From contig CAYTSA010000042.1 of assembly GCA_964440345.1 (NCBI GenBank), forward strand, positions 1 through 29,248: DNA of 29,248 nt. Direction: 5' to 3'. Source of the stretch: CAYTSA01 sp964440345 (GTDB lineage Bacteria; Desulfobacterota; Desulfovibrionia; Desulfovibrionales; Desulfovibrionaceae). The first letter of the stretch is position 1, and the number at the start of each line of letters is the position of its first letter. The position numbers and the translations under genes are program-made. This document shows, piece by piece, positions 13,421 to 20,958 of this stretch. The notes below the pieces were generated by a model. It was not told the origin of the DNA, did no database searches, and worked only from the letters and a program-made list of their open reading frames with translations.

Positions 13421-16194
13421 CAGCCGTTCCCCGCGTTCCAGACTGCAGTCAGGCTGGCGGCGGTTTCCCGCACCTCGCCAAGGCTGTTCGAGCTCTCCAG
13501 GACGTTGCAGACCAGCTCTGCAGCCAGGGCTGCGTCCGCTTTTGCAAGCTCATACAAGGCCATGGAACTGGTCAACTCGCAGACAAAATAATCGCGGGGC
13601 AGAATGACGTTCTGTATGACGGTTTTTGCAGAAGACGGCGCGTCCCGCCGGCAGACTGTCTGCTCAAGAGCCCGCAGGCGCTCCTCAGGCTCCATAGGCT
13701 CAGCCAGCGCCAGGGCCAGGGCCAGCAACTCCCTGTCCAGCCGCGCCTCCACCGCCTCCAGCGCAAAAGCCCGCTCTGAACGGTTGTGGCGGGCCAGCCC
13801 CTCCAGCCCACGGGCCGCCGCAGGCCGTAGTAAACACAACACCCCCAGAGACCGGCGTATGGATTGTTCCGCCTCTTCATGCAACAGGGCTGACGTCTGC
13901 GGGGCCATATCCTGCAACCGGGCCGCCGCCCCTAGCTGCCAGCACGTCTCCATGGCTTCAGCTGTTAGCAAAGCCCGGACCTCTTCTCTACTGTACTTTG
14001 CTTCAGCCTCGCGGCCGCGAAGACCGTGCAGCGCTTCCCGGCGCACCGTCGGATGTTTGTCCAGGACCAGGCGGGCCAGCGTCTCCACGGCTGCTGCGCC
14101 GTCCAACCGGCCGGCGGCCATGGCCAGGCAACGACGTTCCTGCGTAGTCCGCTCCGGCGCATTGCACAGTTCCAAAAGTTTCTCCGGCTGCTCCCGGCAC
14201 ACAGCAGCCAGCGCCGACGCCGCCCGGCCCGCCAGACCTTGCGCGTTGCCGGCTTCCAGGCAGGGACCAGCCAACCGGGAAGCGCCCAAAGACGCCGCCG
14301 CCTGCAGAGCCGCCCGGCGCACAGACCGGTCTGGATCAGCCAGCAACGGCAACAACGGCCGATAAAACGCCGGGTTGGCCACCGCCTGCAACAGAACCGC
14401 CGCTTCCTTGCGCTCCCGGGCCTTCTCCGACCCGGCCATATCCAATATGTACCGCCCGCCGGCGAGCACGCCTTCTATGCCGCCGTACCGCACCAGAGAG
14501 GCGGCAGCCGCCCGGCGCACCAGAGGCTCTTCTGCGTCCTGGCGTTGGAGCAACACCTCCAGGGCGTCGGCATGGAAAGCTGCTGCATACGCCTTGAGCG
14601 CCGCCGCCTGCACCCGGGACGAATCCGAAAACTGCGCCAGGTCCAGAGCCATTTCCGCAGCCATGGGCAAAGCCAGCCGTTCCGTGCGCTCCAGGGCGTC
14701 CAGCACCACGTCTTCAGAGCTGTGGTACAGGTTGGTCATGACAACGGTTTCCATGGACTCCGGCAACCGCGTCTCAAAGATGTCCGCGCTCAAGATAACT
14801 TCGTTGGGATCATCGCTTTCCAGCCGGCGGGCCAGAATATTCTGGGCTCTTTCGTCTAGAAACTCCATATCGGCCGCGCCCAGCCCACGCCGGGACAGCA
14901 CCTCGTCCACCGCCGCAGCATAGCGCTTGCGCAGCAACAGGCTCAGGCTGGTCCACACGGCCAGGACAAACAGGAGAACCCCGGCCATGGCCGGAGCCCC
15001 CAGAGAAAACATATTTTGGATGAGCAAGAGGGAAAGCCCGGCAAGCACTGTAAAAAGTGGATCCGCCAAGCCCTCCACCGAGGCCTGCACGCGCAGCCGC
15101 AAATGGCTCGGCACAGGCTGGTACAGAGCCAGAAACGCCGGCCGGTGCGCGCCGTAGCGGACGGTGTAGTCCACATACCGCAACACCGCGGCCAGCCAGA
15201 AAAGAACAACCGTGCCGGCTTCTGCAACGCCGGCGGCGACAACGGCCAGCGCCGCAGGCGCCAGGGCCAGCGGTAAAAAAAGCTGCACGTTTGCCGGGCC
15301 GAAACGCTGCAGCAGCCGGCCCGAGGCCAGGGCCCGAACCCCCATGACCGAAAGGGCAAGGACCAGGCACATGACGCTAAAAAAACGCGTCAAAGAGGCA
15401 GAATCGCCGAAGTAACGCGCGGCTTGAACGTTCAGGGCTGCGTCGGCCAGCACCAGGGCCGCTATGCCAACGCCCCAGAGCACGTGCAGCAGCACGGCGT
15501 ACCTGTCCCGAAAAGCCCGGGAGCTGGAAAAAGGCTCGGGTTTTTTGCTGGCAGGGCGGCTGGACCGGTTCGTCTGGCTGTTTGCCCGCACAGCCATAGC
15601 TGCAATAAAAGCGCCGGCAACGTGAGAGACGCCTGCCACGGTGAACACGTCAGCCGCACTGGACACTGAAGCCAGCGCAACGCCGGCAACGCCGCCTGCC
15701 GCGGCTGCAGCGTATTCCCCTGCGCCAATAGCGCCAAAAAGCCGCTTGGCCTGCTGCAGGTCCAGCAGCTCGCCGGCCAGTCCCCACACGCCCAGGCTGA
15801 CGAGAACAAAGCAGCCCTCGAACCACAGCGCAGCCACAAGCACCGGCCATTCTTCTCCGCCCAGCGCCAGCCAAACCCTGACTCCCAGCAAGAGAATTCC
15901 GCTTAGGGCCAGCAGCCCTGGGAAAAACAACCGGCGCGGCAGCACAGGCTCCAACCGAGAGGCGACATACCCCGCCGCCATGGCCCCGGCTGCGCCGCCC
16001 ATGTACAGCAGGGGCAGCTCGCCCTGCCCAAAGTAGGAAAGAAACAACGCACGGGAGCCGGCAAACAACAACACCACGCCCAGCCCGCCGCAAAAGGCCA
16101 GAGCCGTGAGCAAGCGCACCAGCCGGCGCTCCTGCGCCGCCTGCCTGTTTGCAGCTGTATCGGCCGGGGCCGCGCCCGGCGTCCTGCCGTCCAT
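13420..16194 (-). CDS. MFS/nucleotide-transporter-like membrane protein with C-terminal HEAT repeats
   Basis: A very long (924-residue) inner-membrane protein. Roughly the first 430 residues contain about 12 hydrophobic segments and resemble the Npt1/Npt2 (ATP:ADP antiporter) branch of the MFS fold, including the ELLDLQQAKRLFGAIGAGEY stretch after the fourth segment. A basic cytoplasmic loop (about 204-225) splits the two halves. Residues about 450-910 are helical repeats of HEAT type (for example PLLADPDRSVRRAALQAAASLG, LDKHPTVRREALHGLRG). Transporters with HEAT and cNMP-binding domains in one chain exist; here the cNMP-binding domain is a separate gene directly upstream. ATG 16194 overlaps that gene's stop (TGATG) and is preferred; ATG 16218 would add 8 residues. 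Its stop overlaps the GNAT start. Transport substrate unknown; nucleotide exchange is a family-based guess. Confidence 0.82.
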   Translation of the reverse strand: MDGRTPGAAPADTAANRQAAQERRLVRLLTALAFCGGLGVVLLFAGSRALFLSYFGQGELPLLYMGGAAGAMAAGYVASRLEPVLPRRLFFPGLLALSGILLLGVRVWLALGGEEWPVLVAALWFEGCFVLVSLGVWGLAGELLDLQQAKRLFGAIGAGEYAAAAAGGVAGVALASVSSAADVFTVAGVSHVAGAFIAAMAVRANSQTNRSSRPASKKPEPFSSSRAFRDRYAVLLHVLWGVGIAALVLADAALNVQAARYFGDSASLTRFFSVMCLVLALSVMGVRALASGRLLQRFGPANVQLFLPLALAPAALAVVAAGVAEAGTVVLFWLAAVLRYVDYTVRYGAHRPAFLALYQPVPSHLRLRVQASVEGLADPLFTVLAGLSLLLIQNMFSLGAPAMAGVLLFVLAVWTSLSLLLRKRYAAAVDEVLSRRGLGAADMEFLDERAQNILARRLESDDPNEVILSADIFETRLPESMETVVMTNLYHSSEDVVLDALERTERLALPMAAEMALDLAQFSDSSRVQAAALKAYAAAFHADALEVLLQRQDAEEPLVRRAAAASLVRYGGIEGVLAGGRYILDMAGSEKARERKEAAVLLQAVANPAFYRPLLPLLADPDRSVRRAALQAAASLGASRLAGPCLEAGNAQGLAGRAASALAAVCREQPEKLLELCNAPERTTQERRCLAMAAGRLDGAAAVETLARLVLDKHPTVRREALHGLRGREAEAKYSREEVRALLTAEAMETCWQLGAAARLQDMAPQTSALLHEEAEQSIRRSLGVLCLLRPAAARGLEGLARHNRSERAFALEAVEARLDRELLALALALAEPMEPEERLRALEQTVCRRDAPSSAKTVIQNVILPRDYFVCELTSSMALYELAKADAALAAELVCNVLESSNSLGEVRETAASLTAVWNAGNG

Positions 16195-16643
16195 CACGCT
16201 TGTTTCGCGTCTTCGCATGCGTTGCGGTTCAGCTCCAGCAGCGCCTTGCGGTATCGCCGGCTCAGTTCGCGGATGATGTTCTCGTGCAGACCAGCGTGAG
16301 CGGCCATCAGATCGTACAAGTCCTCATGCGAAAGTTTGAGCAACAGGCACTCCTCCAGCGCAGACACTGTGGCGGTGCGTTCCCCAGGGTCCAGGGCCGC
16401 CAGCTCGCCAAAGGCCTCTTGCACGCCCAGCTGCGTCAGCATTTTGTCATGCGAGCGCACCTGCACCCGGCCGGACGCCACCACGTACAGGCTATCCTCG
16501 TGCTCGCCTTCAGCCACGACAGTCTGTCCGGGAGCCGCCTCCACCTCCTCGCACAGGCCCGCCACAGCCGCCAGCACTTCTCCAGGCAACTCCCGGAAGT
16601 AGCCGACGCCCTTGAGCAGCAGCACTTTCTCCACCGTCAGCAT
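16194..16643 (-). CDS. Stand-alone cyclic nucleotide-binding domain protein
   Basis: The 149-residue protein is a single CAP-like cNMP-binding domain with no DNA-binding domain. The beta-roll runs from about residue 10 to 120. The phosphate-binding cassette reads FGELAALDPGERTATVSAL, with the Glu and Arg that bind the ribose and phosphate of cAMP or cGMP in canonical members. The C-terminal helix (LHENIIRELSRRYRKALLEL) is the usual lid. Ligand binding therefore looks possible. The ATG overlaps the kinase stop by 7 bp (ATGCTGA), and its own stop overlaps the transporter start. Placed before a HEAT-repeat transporter, it probably acts as that transporter's regulatory subunit, or gates the downstream GNAT enzyme. 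Confidence 0.92.
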   Translation of the reverse strand: MLTVEKVLLLKGVGYFRELPGEVLAAVAGLCEEVEAAPGQTVVAEGEHEDSLYVVASGRVQVRSHDKMLTQLGVQEAFGELAALDPGERTATVSALEECLLLKLSHEDLYDLMAAHAGLHENIIRELSRRYRKALLELNRNACEDAKQA

Positions 16644-18754
16644 GCAGCCGCCTCGCCTACTGCGTCAGGTTTCGACACTATGAGCGTTTTCGGCAGGTCC
16701 ACGATAAAAGAACTGCCTTTGCCCACTGTGGATTCCACACGTATGGAGCCTTGATAGTGCTCCACAATATTCTGGCTTATGGCCAGCCCCAGCCCGGCCC
16801 CTTTGTGTTTTATATTCACTGTGTCGTTGTGCCGGGCCTGAAAAAATTTGTCGAAAATCTTTTCCTTTTGCTCTTCCAGTATGCCCGGACCAGTGTCAGA
16901 GACCACCATGCGCACTGTTCCTTCATCAGATAAAAAAACGTCCAGTTGTACTGATCCCTTTTCTGTGAACTTGCCGGCGTTGTTCAGCAAATTTATGAGC
17001 ACCTGAACCAGCCTGTCCAGGTCCGCCCGGATATGCGTCCTGGGAATATCCACACGCACCTTGAAGGCGACGTCCTCATTAAGGGAGAACATGGGCCGCA
17101 CCGCGTCCGCCGCCTTTTCCGCCAACTGACGCAAAGGAAAGACATCTTCGCGCCATTGCATCCGGCCGTCTTCAATGCGGGCCAGGTCCAGCACGTCGCG
17201 CACCAGCCGGGTGAGCCGCTCGCCTTCATGCCGGATGATGTCCAGGTTCTTCACTATCCGCCGGCCTTTGGCGGCAAGGAAGGGACTCCCCTCTCCCATG
17301 GCGCCGAAATGCTTATTGAAATCTTTCAGAATAAGTTTGGCGAATCCCAACATGGAGGTCAGAGGCGTCCGTAGCTCGTGCGATACGGAAGAAAGAAAAA
17401 TTGACTTCATGCGGTCCAGCTCCTGCAAGCGCTCCACCGCCTCTTCCAGTTCTGCAGCCTTGTTCTCCAGCTCCCGGGTTCTTTCCGCCACCATGCCCTC
17501 CAACTGGCGGTTCAGAGCCGCCAGGGCGTCTTCGGCCTGTTTGCGCTCAGAGATGTCTTTGCCTACAGACTGATAGCCGGCGACGTTCCCGTGCGTGTCG
17601 AACAGCGCTCTGGAGGTCCATTGCTGCCAGCGCTCTGCGCCGCCGGGTAATATGATGCGGTGCTCATAGGTCGCCGCCGGACGTTGCGGAGTCAGCGTTT
17701 TTGTTAACTTCTCCAGCCGGGCTGCGTCTTCTGCTGGTATCTGCGGGCGAAAGTTCTCTTCCAGACATTCTTTGCGGGTCTTGCCGAAATACCGGGCGTA
17801 GGCCTGGTTCACAAAGGTCAGCCGGCCTTCAATGTCGCGCCGGAAAATCATTTCGCTCTGGTCCTGGACTATAGCCCGATATCGAGCTTCCCGGGCCAGA
17901 AGCCGTTTTTCGGCCTCAAAGCGGTTGGTGATATCCAGCATTGACACAAGGATACACTGCTTATCGCCAATGTCGGCCAGGCTGGCGGAGTACAAACCAG
18001 CGCCGGTTTGCCCGTCACTGCGATGGAAAGGGAACTCCATGTTGTCCATCAGGCTGTGCGAAAGCACTATCTCCTGGAAAATGAGCCACTGTTCCTGCGA
18101 CCAAACGCCCAGGAGAAAAATCGGGACGCCAACAGCCTCGTCGCGCTCCACTGCATGCACTTGCAGCCAGTGCTCATTGGCTTCCAGCACTTCGCCGCTA
18201 TGAGCTCCCACAATGGCGTGCCCGGCGGGCCCCTGGTGAAAGGCTGCGGTAAATTTCTGCTGCGACTCCCGCAGTTGTTTCTCAGTCTGCTTGACGCCGG
18301 CTACGTCATTTTCCACCACCAGCACATGCTCCCTGCCGTCACATGCGTGGTGGCCTCCGTGCAGCTCCACCATCCGCCGCTCGCCGCCTGCAAGCACATG
18401 CTCGCACACTGGCTGCTTCCGGGCGGGCTCCCCCCCGCCCATGCCGGCCAGGTCTTCGATCAGCCGCGTGGTCTCGCCTTCGCTCAAGTTGTTCAAGTCC
18501 GGCAGCCGCATCGCCGTGAACGCATCGCGCGGGTAGCCATAGAACCGGCAGGCGGCGGCGTTGGCCTCCACTATCGCCAGTGTTTGCTTGTCCACCAGAT
18601 ACATGACCGCGCTGTGGTTGTGAAAAATGCGGCAACAGGCCATCGGCTTGTCCGGAGTACAGCCCTGTTCTGCGCTTTTCTCCCGCAGTTGGGCTAGCTC
18701 CTGCTCCAGCTGCTCTATGCGATGGGAAATATCCATATCTGATTGCGTGCCCAT
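16637..18754 (-). CDS. Multi-PAS sensor histidine kinase
   Basis: A 705-residue kinase with no predicted membrane segment. After an N-terminal coiled coil (8-30) come three PAS domains: about 38-155, 165-283 (ending LDITNRFEAEKRLL) and 287-405 (ending GKDISERKQAEDAL). A coiled coil (about 406-447) leads to HisKA with His459 in VSHELRTPLTSMLGFAK. The ATPase is fully canonical: N-box LLNNAGKF (Asn592), G1 DTGPG (Asp620), G2 GAGLGL (652-657). The HisKA helices carry an inserted segment (about 478-500) also seen in the CBS-domain kinase of this window, so the two are related. The second PAS domain contains acidic and aromatic residues but no obvious haem or flavin signature. It has no receiver and no adjacent response regulator. 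First gene of the coupled operon with the cNMP, transporter and GNAT genes. ATG 18754 lacks a clear ribosome site; ATG 18736 is possible. Confidence 0.93.
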   Translation of the reverse strand: MGTQSDMDISHRIEQLEQELAQLREKSAEQGCTPDKPMACCRIFHNHSAVMYLVDKQTLAIVEANAAACRFYGYPRDAFTAMRLPDLNNLSEGETTRLIEDLAGMGGGEPARKQPVCEHVLAGGERRMVELHGGHHACDGREHVLVVENDVAGVKQTEKQLRESQQKFTAAFHQGPAGHAIVGAHSGEVLEANEHWLQVHAVERDEAVGVPIFLLGVWSQEQWLIFQEIVLSHSLMDNMEFPFHRSDGQTGAGLYSASLADIGDKQCILVSMLDITNRFEAEKRLLAREARYRAIVQDQSEMIFRRDIEGRLTFVNQAYARYFGKTRKECLEENFRPQIPAEDAARLEKLTKTLTPQRPAATYEHRIILPGGAERWQQWTSRALFDTHGNVAGYQSVGKDISERKQAEDALAALNRQLEGMVAERTRELENKAAELEEAVERLQELDRMKSIFLSSVSHELRTPLTSMLGFAKLILKDFNKHFGAMGEGSPFLAAKGRRIVKNLDIIRHEGERLTRLVRDVLDLARIEDGRMQWREDVFPLRQLAEKAADAVRPMFSLNEDVAFKVRVDIPRTHIRADLDRLVQVLINLLNNAGKFTEKGSVQLDVFLSDEGTVRMVVSDTGPGILEEQKEKIFDKFFQARHNDTVNIKHKGAGLGLAISQNIVEHYQGSIRVESTVGKGSSFIVDLPKTLIVSKPDAVGEAAAC

Positions 18755-18844
18755 GTGTTCGCCCGGACCTTGCGCGCCTAAGCTTTCAGTTGTTCTTAGT
18801 GCTATCCGAGAATCACGTTGGGGGCAAGGCGGCCTGGCGCATTA

Positions 18845-18874
18845 TTGACATAAAAGCCCAAGGCTGCGTATGCA
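18845..18874 (+). promoter_or_regulatory. Candidate promoter for the TetR-type regulator
   Basis: A perfect TTGACA (18845-18850) is followed 18 bp later by TATGCA (18869-18874), a weak -10 with 3/6 matches. It lies in the 158-bp divergent gap between the kinase operon and the regulator. Nearby CAACA (18873-18877) and TGTTG form a loose dyad that could hold a TetR-family dimer, but symmetry is poor. Confidence 0.35.
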
Positions 18875-18912
18875 ACACTACTATCAACCATTGTTGTACA
18901 CAGGAAAACGCC

Positions 18913-19575
18913 ATGCCTGCCCGACACAACGCCGTCAAGGACCGCATCCGCCGCACCGCGGCGGAAGTGTTTATGGAGCACGGCTACCACGGCGCCTCGA
19001 TCCGTGAAATCTGCCGCCGGGCGCGGGTAAACGTGGCTGCTGTAAACTATCATTTTTCCGGCAAACTAGGGCTGTACCAAGCTGTCATTGAGGATTTGCT
19101 GCGCCAGAATCTGGAACAGCGGCCCCCAGAACGCGGCCAGTCCGCCGGCCTTCCGGCTGAACACAGACTGTACCTTTTTGTGGACAATTTTCTGCGCTGC
19201 ATATTGGACGGCGGCGGCGATGGCCGGCAGTCCCTTGCCGGTCGATTGATAACCCGAGAAATATCCAACCCGCGCATAGATATGAACCGGCTGGTGGACC
19301 TGTTCGTGCGGCCCCACAGCAAGGTGTTGCGGGCTGTGGTTCAAGAGTTGCTTGGACCAGACTCCCCGCCGGACCTGGTGCGGCACGCCTCGTTTTCCAT
19401 AGCCGGCCAGTGCTTTTACTATATGCACGCTTGGCCGTTGCTGCAGGCTCAGGACGCCCTGGCCCCCCTCACAGAATCCGACATTACGCGGCTAGCCAAA
19501 CTCATTACAGCCTTTTCTCTGGGCGGGTTACAGGCTCTGGCTCAAGGCCCAACCAACGCCCCAAACCCAGAATAA
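18913..19575 (+). CDS. TetR-family transcriptional regulator (CecR-like)
   Basis: A 220-residue one-component repressor. The N-terminal helix-turn-helix spans about residues 8-55: RIRRTAAEVFMEHGYHGASIREICRRARVNVAAVNYHF. The VNVAAVNYHF form plus the C-terminal stretch (REISNPRIDMNRLVDLFVRPHSKVLRAVV) matches the CecR/DUF1956 group, whose known members control efflux pumps. ATG 18913 is chosen because AGGAAA lies 8 bases upstream and the HTH starts right after it; the frame is open further upstream without a ribosome site. No efflux genes are adjacent. Downstream is an aminotransferase after 78 bp, and the divergent kinase operon is the other possible target. Confidence 0.92.
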   Translation: MPARHNAVKDRIRRTAAEVFMEHGYHGASIREICRRARVNVAAVNYHFSGKLGLYQAVIEDLLRQNLEQRPPERGQSAGLPAEHRLYLFVDNFLRCILDGGGDGRQSLAGRLITREISNPRIDMNRLVDLFVRPHSKVLRAVVQELLGPDSPPDLVRHASFSIAGQCFYYMHAWPLLQAQDALAPLTESDITRLAKLITAFSLGGLQALAQGPTNAPNPE

Positions 19576-19653
19576 CTGGACAGCGCTTGGCTACTATGCG
19601 ATTGGTATTCCACATCTTGTCTAATACGGAAACACTACTAGGAGACCTCTGCA

Positions 19654-20799
19654 ATGTTTGGCGATGACTTTACCCAGCTGACGCTGTTCATCACCGGCCC
19701 TACCTGGCTGCGCGATCCTGTCCGGCAAGCCTGCACACTGCCTGAATTCGGCCACCGCGATGCTGAAAACGCCAAACGGTTCGAACCCGCCTTGCGCAAC
19801 CTGCGTGCGCTGGCAAACCTGGACCCTGACGACAAGGACTGGGACGTCCTCATTGCGAACGGCAGCGGAACCACAGCCATGGAGGCCTGCATCCGGTCCC
19901 TGGCGGCAGAAAGCGAAACCGTGCTCAATGTATCCGTAGGCGCCTTTGGCGACCTGTTCCACACTCTGGCCCAGGTCAACGGAAAAAAAGCCGAGCAGCT
20001 GCGGTTTGAATCTGGCGAAACAGTGGATATGGCCCTGCTGGAGTACGCCCTGCAGGAACACAGCCCGGCAGTGATGACCTGCACCCACAACGAGACTTCC
20101 ACAGGCGTTGTCAACGACATTGAAGAAATGTGCCGCCTGGCGCGGCGCTACGGCGTACTGCCGGTGGTGGACGGGGTGTCCATATTCGGCGGAGGACCGG
20201 CCAATCTGGCTGGCGTTCAGCCCGGCGCATACGCCACAGCCACGCAAAAGGCCCTGGGTTTGCCGGCTGGGTTCGGCGTTCTTTTTGTCCACAAAAGCGC
20301 CGAGGAAAAGGCCCAGAAGGTGGCCAACCGGGGTTATGGTTCGGATATTCTCAAGCTGCTTTCCTCGGCCCGCAAACAACAGACCCTGACCACGCCAAAC
20401 TGCGCCCTGGCCAACCAGCTGGCGGTACAGCTGGACTACATCGTCAATGAAGAAGGCGTGCACAACCGTTTTGACAGGCACGAGCGGCTGCGCTCCTTGA
20501 CGGCTGAATGGGTTGGCCAGCAGAAAGGTCTGGAGTTGCTGGCGCCAGCCAACCACCGTTCCCCCACGCTGACAGCCGTCAAAGCCCCAGAGGGAACCAC
20601 CGTGCAACAACTCAAGGACCTGAAAGAGCGCATGCGTGCGAGAGGCTACCTTTTCGATCCGGGGTACGGCAAGCTGAACGCCGGGTTGGAGGCTGAGCAC
20701 AAACCAGTCTGCTTTCGCATTGGCCACATGGGTGATGTGACGGAAGAGATGCTTTCCGAATACTTGCAGCAGTTGGAAGAAGAGCTGAAATCGCTCTAG
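19654..20799 (+). CDS. Class V PLP aminotransferase (alanine/serine-glyoxylate aminotransferase-like)
   Basis: A 381-residue PLP enzyme of fold type I, class V. Features in order: LTLFITGPTWLRDPVRQA (substrate-side start), PEFGHRDAENAKRFEP, VLIANGSGTTAMEACIRSL (phosphate loop), CTHNETSTGVVNDIEEM, the PLP Asp in LPVVDGVSIFGG, and the Schiff-base Lys in TATQKALGLPAGFG. Family members move amino groups between alanine or serine and glyoxylate, or use related substrates such as phosphonates; the exact substrate is not decidable here. Length is normal. A strong AGGAG lies 11 bases before ATG 19654. It shares direction with the TetR gene and may be controlled by it. Confidence 0.92.
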   Translation: MFGDDFTQLTLFITGPTWLRDPVRQACTLPEFGHRDAENAKRFEPALRNLRALANLDPDDKDWDVLIANGSGTTAMEACIRSLAAESETVLNVSVGAFGDLFHTLAQVNGKKAEQLRFESGETVDMALLEYALQEHSPAVMTCTHNETSTGVVNDIEEMCRLARRYGVLPVVDGVSIFGGGPANLAGVQPGAYATATQKALGLPAGFGVLFVHKSAEEKAQKVANRGYGSDILKLLSSARKQQTLTTPNCALANQLAVQLDYIVNEEGVHNRFDRHERLRSLTAEWVGQQKGLELLAPANHRSPTLTAVKAPEGTTVQQLKDLKERMRARGYLFDPGYGKLNAGLEAEHKPVCFRIGHMGDVTEEMLSEYLQQLEEELKSL

Positions 20800-20958
20800 C
20801 CGCGGCTTGACTATGCGTTTTTGAAAAAGGTTTACGCATTGGCGATACATTTGTAGCACTATCGCCATGAAAACCCGGGAGTTTGTCGCTATGAAAAAAG
20901 ACGCCCCGGGAAACAGCTCCCGATTGCGGCCTGTAGTGACTGCGTTTCAGGAGCGCTC
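20800..20958 (+). promoter_or_regulatory. Structured leader upstream of the CBS-domain kinase
   Basis: This 159-bp gap holds two adjacent inverted repeats: ATGCGT/ACGCAT (20813-20818 and 20834-20839) and TGGCGAT/ATCGCCA (20840-20846 and 20861-20867). A third pair, CGGGAG and CTCCCG, lies further on (about 20876-20925) and flanks a second CCCGGG. No clear sigma70 promoter is seen (TTGAAA at 20821 has a poor -10). A short ATG frame from 20867 runs into the kinase gene out of phase and is not taken as a gene. Confidence 0.4.

Noticed and set aside
19621..20868. 415-codon open frame on the minus strand
   Set aside because: Covers the whole aminotransferase gene in antisense; the sense frame has the PLP lysine motif and a good ribosome site.
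20867..20958. Short leader-peptide gene before the CBS kinase
   Set aside because: The ATG frame has no stop before the kinase start and runs on out of phase; no ribosome site.
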